A stretch of DNA of 11,832 nt from an uncultured candidate division Zixibacteria bacterium (lineage in GTDB: Bacteria > Zixibacteria > MSB-5A5 > GN15 > FEB-12), in contig CAJVYT010000100.1 of assembly GCA_913009765.1 (NCBI GenBank), positions 1 to 11,832 on the forward strand, in the 5' to 3' direction. The notes under the pieces were generated by a model. That model did not search any database, was not told the origin of the DNA, and saw only the letters and a program-made list of their open reading frames with translations. Made by a program: the position numbers and the translations under genes. Position 1 is the stretch's first letter. Every line of letters begins with the position of its first letter. Positions 5,721-11,746 of this stretch are shown in pieces.

Positions 5721-5932
5721 AAGACTACGAAATTGTGATATTTCCCTCACCAGACAAAGATGAACACCGGCTTTATGTGAGATTCCCTGATATTCCGGAA
5801 ATACTTACGGGTGGAGGCACTATAGAGGAGGCCGTAAAAAACGCAAAAGAAGCATTTGCCTGTCACATGGAAGCATTACGAAAACAGGGCAAAGAGATGC
5901 CCATCCCCACGTTTAAAAAAGCCTATGCGTAA
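5708..5932 (+). CDS. hicB: HicB-family antitoxin, short form
   Basis: A 74-residue HicB-like protein with a partial RNase H-like fold: YEIVIFPSPDKDEHRLYVRF (7-26), PDIPEILTGGGTIEEAVKNA (27-46), then a helix to CHMEALRKQGKEMPIPT. HicB neutralises HicA by covering its active site. Longer HicB proteins carry a C-terminal helix-turn-helix or ribbon-helix-helix; this one ends at KKAYA and has none, so it may not repress its own operon alone. AAGGAGGT at 5691-5698, nine bases before ATG 5708, gives a clear start inside the end of hicA. Confidence 0.9.
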   Translation: MFTIEDYEIVIFPSPDKDEHRLYVRFPDIPEILTGGGTIEEAVKNAKEAFACHMEALRKQGKEMPIPTFKKAYA

Positions 5933-5940
5933 AGTGCCCG

Positions 5941-5965
5941 CCTGTCCCGGCAAAGTCGGGGCTTG
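5941..5965 (+). repeat. CCCGGC hairpin repeat, copy 1 (after hicB)
   Basis: CCTGTCCCGGCAAAGTCGGG plus GCTTG begins 8 bases after the hicB stop. CCCGGC and GTCGGG pair over a three-base loop with one G-T wobble. Copies 2 and 3 sit after the next two TA operons. It lacks a T tract, so it is at best a Rho-independent-like or transcript-stabilising hairpin. Confidence 0.85.
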
Positions 5966-5980
5966 TGTGCTTTATTTATG

Positions 5981-5989
5981 TGTTAGAAT
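5981..5989 (+). promoter_or_regulatory. Candidate extended -10 upstream of the DUF433 gene
   Basis: TGTTAGAAT carries the TGn extension and five of six consensus bases. It lies about 100 bases before the DUF433 start and just after the hairpin repeat. Weak evidence on its own. Confidence 0.25.
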
Positions 5990-6089
5990 ATCAACGAAGG
6001 GGTGAACCAGGCTAAATATCTTCTCAGGAAAAATAAAGTCATGTGATTAGCTTTGGAATCGTTTTGAGATTTAAAAGGAGGATAAGTAG

Positions 6090-6386
6090 ATGCCAACAGT
6101 AAAAGGGCTTAAACATCCTTATATCATTAGAAAGAAAGGGGTTCAGGGTGGAAGAGCTGTTATTTCCGGAACTCGCATTCCAGTGAGTACTATTATTATA
6201 TGGTATAAAGCCGGGAAAGAGATATTTGAGATTCTTGATATGTATCCTCAACTCAATCCATCGCAAATACATGATGCCCTTTCTTACTATTACGACCATA
6301 AAGAGGAGATAGAAGAAGAGATTGCCCTTATACAGGACGAGGCCCATTGGCAAAAACAATATCCACCTGGTAAAGGGGCTGCTTAA
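6090..6386 (+). CDS. DUF433-family antitoxin
   Basis: A 98-residue DUF433 protein. The hallmark GGRAVISGTRIPVSTIIIWY (residues 21-40) is followed by FEILDMYPQLNPSQIHDALS, a helix-turn-helix-like segment ending in a YYYDHKEEIEEEI helix. DUF433 proteins are VapB-like antitoxins usually found next to DUF5615 PIN-like proteins, as here, 14 bases upstream. The start is firm: AGGAGG at 6076-6081 lies 8 bases before ATG 6090. The C-terminal acidic helix (EEIALIQDEAHWQKQ) should contact the partner. Confidence 0.88.
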   Translation: MPTVKGLKHPYIIRKKGVQGGRAVISGTRIPVSTIIIWYKAGKEIFEILDMYPQLNPSQIHDALSYYYDHKEEIEEEIALIQDEAHWQKQYPPGKGAA

Positions 6387-6400
6387 CCTACTGATAGCTA

Positions 6401-6751
6401 ATGGGTAAAATTAAAGTATATACAGATGAAGATGTAGATATAGCTGTCAGTAAGGCATTGAGCTTAAGAGGATTAGAGGCAACAACGACATTAGAACATA
6501 AGAGATGTGAAAGTTCAGATGAGGAGCAATTAGAGTATGCATCTTCGATTGGAGCAGTTTTGTTAACGCACAATGTTCAGGATTTTCCCGGAATACATTA
6601 TGAATTTATGAGAGATAGTAAACATCACCGTGGCATTATCGTTGCTAAACAAATATCTGTAGGGGAAACTGTCAGAGGACTTTTACACCTTGTATCAACC
6701 TTGTCATCGGAAGATATGGAAGATAGGCTTGAATATTTGAGTAATTGGTAG
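6401..6751 (+). CDS. DUF5615 PIN-like toxin
   Basis: A 116-residue protein of the DUF5615/Mut7-C-like group, a circular relative of the PIN nuclease fold. The acidic set is visible in KVYTDEDVDIAVSKALSLRG (residues 5-24, with D9, E10, D11), SSDEEQLEYASSIGAVLLTH (37-56) and NVQDFPGIH. The pairing with DUF433 is the standard VapBC-like arrangement, and nuclease activity is expected but less studied than for VapC. No good ribosome site precedes ATG 6401, and with only 14 bases from the DUF433 stop, translation is probably coupled. The stop is followed at once by hairpin repeat copy 2. Confidence 0.85.
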   Translation: MGKIKVYTDEDVDIAVSKALSLRGLEATTTLEHKRCESSDEEQLEYASSIGAVLLTHNVQDFPGIHYEFMRDSKHHRGIIVAKQISVGETVRGLLHLVSTLSSEDMEDRLEYLSNW

Positions 6752-6764
6752 ACGGCCCTGCCGG

Positions 6765-6789
6765 CCTGTCCCGGCAAAGTCGGGGCTTG
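6765..6789 (+). repeat. CCCGGC hairpin repeat, copy 2 (after the DUF5615 gene)
   Basis: Identical over its 25-base core to copy 1. It is preceded by GACGGCCCTGCCGG directly after the toxin stop and followed by an 8-base-period tract of CTTGCCAG/CTTGTCAG units up to about 6830. Confidence 0.85.
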
Positions 6790-6882
6790 CTCGCTTGCCA
6801 GCTTGTCAGCTTGTAGGCTTGCCAGCTTTTCTCGCTTCTTTCGAACATAGAACCCAGAACGTTGAACTCAGAACGAATTAAC
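6786..6882 (+). repeat. CTTGCCAG 8-bp repeats and GAAC words
   Basis: GCTTGCTCGCTTGCCAG, CTTGTCAG, CTTGTAGG and CTTGCCAG units run to about 6828. They are followed by loosely repeated GAACATAGAACCCAGAACG and TTGAACTCAGAACG words. Related GCCAGCTTG motifs occur at about 934, 5410 and 7500, each downstream of a TA module. Confidence 0.7.
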
Positions 6883-6911
6883 GTTTTATCAACGAAATAG
6901 ACGAAATAGAC
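6883..6911 (+). repeat. 9-bp A-rich repeats abutting the DUF4258 gene
   Basis: Perfect ACGAAATAG-ACGAAATAG units end only about five bases before ATG 6916, leaving no room for an ordinary ribosome site. Confidence 0.75.
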
Positions 6912-6915
6912 AATT

Positions 6916-7233
6916 ATGGAGTTTATAGACAAAATAAGGCAAAGTGCAAAAAAGAAGATTATCTTTACCCTTCATGCCCTTGATGAAATGAATGCTGAAG
7001 ATGAGCTGATTACAACAGATGAAGTAAGGTATGTGGTGTTTAGCGGAGAGATAATAGAAGATTATCCGGAGGATAAACGAGGGCACAGTTGCCTGATGTT
7101 CGGAATGCCCGGTAAGAGAAGACCTGTTCATGTTGTGTGTGCACCTAAAGAAGAATTTCTTGCTATAATAACGGTATATATCCCATCGTTGGAAAAATGG
7201 GAGTCCGGTTTCCGGATGAGGAGGAAAAAATGA
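6916..7233 (+). CDS. DUF4258-family putative toxin
   Basis: A 105-residue DUF4258 protein. Recognisable parts are KKIIFTLHALDEMNAED (13-29, with H20), DEVRYVVFSGEIIEDYPEDK (35-54), CLMFGMPGKRRPVHVVCAPK (59-78) and ITVYIPSLEKWE (85-96), the last being the typical end of the domain. DUF4258 proteins resemble the RelE/MqsR-type RNase fold and often precede YgiT-like zinc-finger genes, as here with an ATGA overlap. A toxin role is inferred. No ribosome site is visible before ATG 6916 because the 9-bp repeats reach almost to the start, so translation initiation may be weak or use another signal. Confidence 0.8.
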   Translation: MEFIDKIRQSAKKKIIFTLHALDEMNAEDELITTDEVRYVVFSGEIIEDYPEDKRGHSCLMFGMPGKRRPVHVVCAPKEEFLAIITVYIPSLEKWESGFRMRRKK

Positions 7234-7442
7234 AATGTTTACTATGCAATGGTGAAATGGAAAAGGCATCAGTTGCTTATACAGTGGACAGGAAGGGATA
7301 CCATCTTTTTATTGAGAAATTCCCGGCTTATGTCTGTTCTCAATGTGGAGAAAAATACTTTGATGAGAAAGAAGTCGAGGCAATCCAGAATATGATTAAA
7401 GCATTAGATGAAAAACTGCATAATGCTACAGTGGCTGCATAG
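7230..7442 (+). CDS. YgiT-type zinc-finger antitoxin (MqsA N-terminal domain only)
   Basis: A 70-residue protein with two CxxC knuckles: MKCLLCNGEM (C3, C6) and YVCSQCGEKYF (C36, C39), a zinc site as in the N-terminal half of MqsA/YgiT. The MqsA DNA-binding helix-turn-helix is absent; the protein ends after one helix (AIQNMIKALDEKLHNATVAA). ATG 7230 is chosen over the in-frame ATG at 7197 because GAGGAGG (7218-7224) lies 5 bases upstream, the zinc knuckle begins there, and it gives an ATGA overlap with the toxin. Toxin-first order matches mqsRA. Confidence 0.85.
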   Translation: MKCLLCNGEMEKASVAYTVDRKGYHLFIEKFPAYVCSQCGEKYFDEKEVEAIQNMIKALDEKLHNATVAA

Positions 7443-7458
7443 ACAACCAGCCTGCCGG

Positions 7459-7483
7459 CCTGTCCCGACAAAGCCGGGGCTTG
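7459..7483 (+). repeat. CCCGGC hairpin repeat, copy 3 (after the YgiT gene)
   Basis: Same 25-base core as copies 1 and 2 with two transitions (CCCGAC...GCCGGG), and again preceded by CCTGCCGG 17 bases after the antitoxin stop. It is followed by CTTGTCGG/CTTGCCAG 8-base units to about 7517. Confidence 0.85.
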
Positions 7484-7566
7484 TCGGCTTGTCGGCTTGC
7501 CAGCTTGCTTGCTCGCTTTATAAACATTGAATACCGCCTCACGAAAATCGAGTTCTGAATTACGGG

Positions 7567-7589
7567 CCGGAACATGCGGAATGTTCCGG
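7567..7589. repeat. Perfect 9-bp stem palindrome
   Basis: CCGGAACAT and ATGTTCCGG are perfectly complementary across a GCGGA loop. No T tract follows. It lies in the gap between the TA island and the flippase gene; it could be an operator, a transcript hairpin or another dispersed palindrome. Confidence 0.6.
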
Positions 7590-7658
7590 AATGGCGGTAG
7601 CCTGCCCGTTTGGCGGCCTGTGTCCTATGCACCATGCGCTATGCGAATAAATACAACA

Positions 7659-7686
7659 TTGCAAATCTGACCCTGATCCAGATAAT
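7659..7686 (+). promoter_or_regulatory. Candidate sigma-70 promoter for the flippase gene
   Basis: TTGCAA (7659-7664) and GATAAT (7681-7686) are spaced 16 bases apart, matching four and five of six consensus bases. Transcription would start only about 7-10 bases before ATG 7702, leaving almost no leader, which fits the lack of a ribosome site there. Confidence 0.3.
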
Positions 7687-7701
7687 TCGTATATACCCTA
7701 A

Positions 7702-9033
7702 ATGAATATACCCTGGAACAAGCTTTTAAAATTAACCCCTGAGGCTACATGGGTATTCGTTGGGCAGGCAGGAACAGCCGCAGCGGGATTATTTGGAGTA
7801 AAGTTATTAACGCATGTTCTTGACCCTTCGGAATTTGGCCGCCTGGCTCTTGCTAACACGATTGTAGCTCTTATTGGAACAAACATTTTTGTTCCTCTTG
7901 GTCAGGGTGTAATGAGATTCTGGGCTGTTTCAAGGGATCGAGGTAATTTAGATGTCTTTTATAGCGTTTCAAATCGGTATGCCCGATATGCCATTTACAT
8001 AGTTTTATTATTGACAATTATATCAACTCCTTTCTTGCTGTTGAAGGGTGCCAACTGGGCTGTTCTGCTGACACTTTCTCTCGTTGTTGGCGCTGTTACA
8101 GGGTGGTTGGGCCTCAGGCTGTCTGTATTCACCGCTGCTCGGAAAAGAAAACAGATTGCCCTCCTTAACATAGGTAATGCCTTTTTAAGGCCTATAATTG
8201 CCGCGGTTTTGGTAGTATTAATAGTCTCCGATGCAAGTTGGGCTATGGTTGGATATCTTTTAGCCACATCTATAGTGTTATTGATGGCAGAATGCCTTTA
8301 CCGTTATACTGTTTCTGAAACTTCATCTTCCGTTTTGGAATCGGATAAAGCCGTATCTTTATCTAAAGGGTTAGGTAGAGAGATTTTTTCCTTTTCCTGG
8401 CCCTTTCTTGTTTGGGGCATTTTTGGTTGGATCTATACGTCCTGTGACAGGTGGTCTCTCCAGACTTATTATGGACCTGAAGTAGTTGGTGCTTTTGTCG
8501 TAGTTTCACAATTAGCAGTATATCCCCTGATTTTTGGTTCCGGTTTTCTAAGCACACTTTTTACTCCCATAGCATTTCAGAGGGTAGGGGATCTTACCAA
8601 TCGTCATAATATAATTTCTGCCAATAAACTTTTAGGTGTAATGACAGGTGTTTATACTTTAGGAGCAATTATACTCATATCGTTATTTTTTCTATTTCAT
8701 CATTCCCTGGTTCTCTTAATTAGTAATACTCAATATGCCAAATTTTCATTCTTGCTGCCATGGTTGACTGCTGCATGGGGGCTTTTTTATTTGGGGCAGG
8801 TGCTTACTACTTTTGGTATGCTTGCCAATAACTCCAAAATTTATATTATGCCAAAACTGGTATCCGCAATAGTGGCAGGGGTTAGCACTTTTTATCTGGC
8901 CTCAAAAATTGGGCCTGTTGGTGTGGTAGAAGGGCTGGCAACTGCGGGATTTGTTTATGCCCTGTGGTGTACAATAATAGCATGGAGAATGGTAGGAGGA
9001 TTACAAAAAGAGAGATTGGTAAATACCACATAA
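7702..9033 (+). CDS. Wzx-like polysaccharide repeat-unit flippase
   Basis: A 443-residue, strongly hydrophobic inner-membrane protein of the MOP/PST flippase superfamily, with about 12 predicted membrane segments (roughly 17-37, 44-66, 95-113, 117-138, 160-175, 178-198, 229-249, 260-285, 308-333, 345-372, 382-400, 406-430). Family-typical pieces are KLLTHVLDPSEFGRLALANT (34-53), YGPEVVGAFVVVSQLA (257-272) and a charged loop near 292-310. Such proteins move undecaprenyl-linked oligosaccharides across the inner membrane for O-antigen or capsule assembly. No clear ribosome site precedes ATG 7702. The gene is intact, unlike both glycan-modifying genes near it, and is separated from the next gene fragment by only five bases. 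Confidence 0.9.
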   Translation: MNIPWNKLLKLTPEATWVFVGQAGTAAAGLFGVKLLTHVLDPSEFGRLALANTIVALIGTNIFVPLGQGVMRFWAVSRDRGNLDVFYSVSNRYARYAIYIVLLLTIISTPFLLLKGANWAVLLTLSLVVGAVTGWLGLRLSVFTAARKRKQIALLNIGNAFLRPIIAAVLVVLIVSDASWAMVGYLLATSIVLLMAECLYRYTVSETSSSVLESDKAVSLSKGLGREIFSFSWPFLVWGIFGWIYTSCDRWSLQTYYGPEVVGAFVVVSQLAVYPLIFGSGFLSTLFTPIAFQRVGDLTNRHNIISANKLLGVMTGVYTLGAIILISLFFLFHHSLVLLISNTQYAKFSFLLPWLTAAWGLFYLGQVLTTFGMLANNSKIYIMPKLVSAIVAGVSTFYLASKIGPVGVVEGLATAGFVYALWCTIIAWRMVGGLQKERLVNTT

Positions 9034-9038
9034 ACTAA

Positions 9039-9381
9039 TATTTGGAGAAATGCTGTAATGCCTTAAAAGATGGGGGTGATTATATTAAGAATGCCTTGCT
9101 GTGATGGTCCATTTGGAGCCCGAGACAGATATAATGATCTAACACATGAAACAGGATTTACATCCGGAGTTGCAGAAGGTCTTTTAAGAATGATTGGATT
9201 CAGGAAAGTTGTTGTCCTTGATGAGAGGCCACAACCATATAAGCTGATAAATTATCCAAGGTTATTTAGCTATATTGCCTTTACTCAGATCAGCAACTTG
9301 TTCTTGAAGTTTACAGGACTTGGCGCGCCGAAGATATGGACAACCTCCATGTGGGTTATAGGCAAAAATAGCTTCTTATGA
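9039..9381 (+). pseudogene. C-terminal fragment of a SAM-dependent methyltransferase, frameshifted
   Basis: From 9039 one frame reads YLEKCCNALKDGG; at the G5 run (9072-9076) it must shift to the frame that reads VIILRMPCCDGPFGARDRYN and continues through DLTHETGFTSGVAEGLLRMI GFRKVVVLDE to TGA 9379-9381. This is the second half of a class I methyltransferase: the 'LK-G-G' strand before 'ii-R-P', then D-x-T-H, then the GF-x-x-V strand. The SAM-binding glycine loop that should lie about 100 residues earlier is absent, because TAA closes the frame at 9036-9038 and the flippase gene ends at 9033. The gene has lost its 5' half and gained a frameshift. It probably once methylated a sugar of the polysaccharide. 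Confidence 0.7.
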
Positions 9382-9432
9382 GATTATAGGGTTAAAATGG
9401 TTCAAAAAATAGCTTTCCTGACTTCCTAAATT

Positions 9433-10902
9433 ATGTATAAGAGAAACGTTTTAATTACTCTTAACCAATGGATTGTTTTGCTTTGGGGGATAGTACTTAG
9501 TCTTGTATTACTGATGGCCATTCCAGAGGAAAATTATGTTGTTCGCTCGATTTCTGTTACCCTCGTTGCTGTCTTCTCCATATGTTACTATCTCTATAGG
9601 CGGTATTCAGAAAGATTTGCAATACAGGCCGATTTATTGATTTCTATTAATACTCTTGCGCAATTTCTTTTACCCGTATTTTATCTCGCTTTTTATTATC
9701 ATGCAAATCCTCATCTTGACGTTTATGGATACCGATATGGATACGCAATTACCTCTTTTGCTGCCCTTCTTGGACAGACCATGTTTTTCTTGGGTTACGA
9801 GAGTGTTAAAAAATCACTCTACTTCCCTCGTATAGAAATATCCGAAAATTCATACACCAGGCTCTTTTTAGTACTTTTACCTCTATTGGCATTAATTTGG
9901 ATTGGGCGGTTTGTTTTGCTCTCAACCGGTAGTTATTACCAGATTTACAGAACGGATTATCAATTTACCAGTCCTTTTTATTCCGTTTTTGCTCAACTTA
10001 GTGGATACGGGCTGATTGTCGTTGGAGCTCTATTTCTAATCGCCTTCTCAGAAAAAAGAAAGAGAGAAAAAAATAGAAAAATTGTAATAGCAATTATCGT
10101 ATTGATTTTGGAAATGTTATGGTATATACCTGCCGGATCAAGGGAGCCCATAGTGTTTACTATTTCGGCCCCTATATTTGCCTATATATTCATAAAGAGA
10201 ACGATACCCAGAAAAACAATTGCTGTTCTTGTCATTGCAAGTTTTCCGATTCTGGCTATTTTGGGTACATATAGATATGTTGCCTTTACATCATACCAGG
10301 TATCAAGGCTTAATTTATCATCTGTACCAGCAACACTTATGGCGGCAAAGGAGAAACTTCAGTATAAGGATACAAACATCGTTGCTGAAATAACAGACCG
10401 GTTTTATGACGGTAAGAGTTTAGGCTATTTATTACTGCATTATTCTAATGACTATGATTATGAGTTAGGGGCTACCTATAAAAATATTCCGTTCTCTTTT
10501 ATTCCAAGGTTCATTTATCCTGACAAGCCGGTTTTTACAACAGCTCTTAACAATTGGTATAAGCTTCTTGCAGGTGGTTCCATGCCGACAACTTTTTGGG
10601 GAGAATCTTATATAAATTTCTCCTGGATTGGGATAGCCATACTTTCCTATATCCTTGGCCTGGCTATGAAGGGATATGATTATATATTTATAAGGAGATC
10701 GGGCAAGCCTTATTGGATATATCTTTATTTTTTTAGTGCAATACATATTATGAGGCTTCCAATGCAAGTTGCAGTAATTTGGGTGAGTTTTCTTTTAAAG
10801 ACTATTGTTCTTGCCTTTATATTTACTGGCATACATTCATTTATGACAAAAGTTGTGGGAAAGTCGACGTATTTACCTGCAGTTTTAAAGAAAAATAATT
10901 AG
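9433..10902 (+). CDS. Wzy-like polysaccharide polymerase / O-antigen polymerase family
   Basis: A 489-residue inner-membrane protein with about 11-12 hydrophobic segments (roughly 8-30, 36-55, 68-89, 103-121, 143-164, 185-205, 216-232, 240-255, 262-278, 396-412, 426-442, 445-466). It has a large loop at about 290-390 facing the periplasm. SREPIVF (236-242), FIPRFIYPDKP (356-366) and FWGESYINFSWIGIA (388-402) fit the oligosaccharide repeat-unit polymerase pattern; the arginines in this loop are the type expected to contact lipid-linked glycan. It would join repeat units exported by the flippase. ATG 9433 has no good ribosome site. The TAG stop is directly followed by the GTG of the next gene. 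A ligase role cannot be excluded. Confidence 0.85.
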   Translation: MYKRNVLITLNQWIVLLWGIVLSLVLLMAIPEENYVVRSISVTLVAVFSICYYLYRRYSERFAIQADLLISINTLAQFLLPVFYLAFYYHANPHLDVYGYRYGYAITSFAALLGQTMFFLGYESVKKSLYFPRIEISENSYTRLFLVLLPLLALIWIGRFVLLSTGSYYQIYRTDYQFTSPFYSVFAQLSGYGLIVVGALFLIAFSEKRKREKNRKIVIAIIVLILEMLWYIPAGSREPIVFTISAPIFAYIFIKRTIPRKTIAVLVIASFPILAILGTYRYVAFTSYQVSRLNLSSVPATLMAAKEKLQYKDTNIVAEITDRFYDGKSLGYLLLHYSNDYDYELGATYKNIPFSFIPRFIYPDKPVFTTALNNWYKLLAGGSMPTTFWGESYINFSWIGIAILSYILGLAMKGYDYIFIRRSGKPYWIYLYFFSAIHIMRLPMQVAVIWVSFLLKTIVLAFIFTGIHSFMTKVVGKSTYLPAVLKKNN

Positions 10903-11688
10903 GTGACCGATGAAGAGCTTTTTAAAAAAATCAGACACTTTAAATGCCCTGAATGCAGTCTTCAAGTCTTGGAGCCAGGAACTGCGTGCAAAAAAACTTT
11001 AGAATATTATCGTAAGCAAGTAAGCAAAAACCAAAGTTTACATGGCAACAGTGATATAGCTACAGCTCTTAGAAAACGAATCCTTGCCAGAGGTATTAAC
11101 CCAATCCCAAAGAAAAAGGGAGAATTACACATCTTTCTTGCTTTTGCCCTGAGCATCTGGGAAAGGGTTTCACATTTAGCTCTTCAGCGCTTTAGGAAGG
11201 TTATTTTTTTGAATGCTATTTTCTTGGATTTGGTAGCCACTCACAGGACTGGTTGAAATATAGAGATTTAATGAACGCTGAAATGTTTATGATTTTTCAG
11301 CCCATTTTTAAAAAACAGTAGATGCGGTAGTGAGTAATTTATTATAATATTTCCTTTTTATAGGAGCTAAATATGGTTGGCTTCCGAAGTTTATTACAAA
11401 AATGGATAAGATACGTTTGAAGGATACCTGTATTGGAAATGGCTGAAAAAGCGGGCCACTAACAGAGTAGGAGATACTTCAATTGTACTCTCAAAGATGG
11501 GTGAATTATGGTTTTAAAGGAGTGGCTTATTTTCGAAATCTTATTTGTCTTTAAAGGAAGGAACTTTGAACTTCTTATGTCTGAAGGAGCATATTTTATA
11601 CAATATAATTCTAAGTTTTCATTAGTATACGATGGTAGTAAAGTACTCATCATTTATCGTGATGAAATTGATTGTGCATATAAAACTA
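10903..11688 (+). pseudogene. CgeB-like glycosyltransferase, decayed, cut by contig end
   Basis: A GTG frame touching the polymerase stop reads TDEELFKKIRHFKCPECSLQ and then GELHIFLAFALSIWERVSHL. At the T7 run (11204-11210) a one-base loss must be restored to continue ECYFLGFGSHSQDWLKYRDL. At the A6 run (11310-11315) another restores TVDAVVSNLL. TAA (11345-11347) follows, then FIGAKYGWLPKFITKMDKI, a TGA (11444-11446) where relatives have Trp, a TAG (11468-11470), a shift at 11549-11555, and KGRNFELLMSEGAYFIQYNS with LVYDGSKVLIIYRDEIDCA. The last part fits the C-terminal domain of CgeB-type group 1 glycosyltransferases. The middle looks shortened by over 100 residues. Genomic sequence stops at the adapter, so the 3' end is missing. 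Some lesions may be errors near the contig end. Confidence 0.72.
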
Positions 11689-11746
11689 AGATCGGAAGAG
11701 CGTCGTGTAGGGAAAGAGTGTAGATCTCGGTGGTCGCCGTATCATT
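11689..11746. other. Illumina TruSeq universal adapter (artefact)
   Basis: From AGATCGGAAGAGCGTCGTGT through GTGTAGATCTCGGTGG to CGCCGTATCATT, all 58 bases agree with the reverse complement of the TruSeq universal adapter as I know it. This is not genomic. It follows directly on the glycosyltransferase frame, so genomic sequence ends at about 11688. Confidence 0.97.

Noticed and set aside
7197..7229. Upstream start for the YgiT-type protein
   Set aside because: The in-frame ATG at 7230 has GAGGAGG at the right distance and begins the zinc knuckle; the longer form would overlap the toxin gene by 37 bases.
6765..7483. Classical Rho-independent terminators at the CCCGGC hairpins
   Set aside because: None of the three copies is followed by a T tract, so I list them as repeats; a role in transcript end formation is possible but not shown.
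1..11688. tRNA, rRNA or known riboswitch
   Set aside because: No cloverleaf, ribosomal RNA motif or recognisable aptamer core was seen by eye in any intergenic interval.
11508..11723. Separate 71-residue gene at the contig end
   Set aside because: Its first part is the C-terminal domain of the decayed glycosyltransferase and its last dozen residues are translated adapter.
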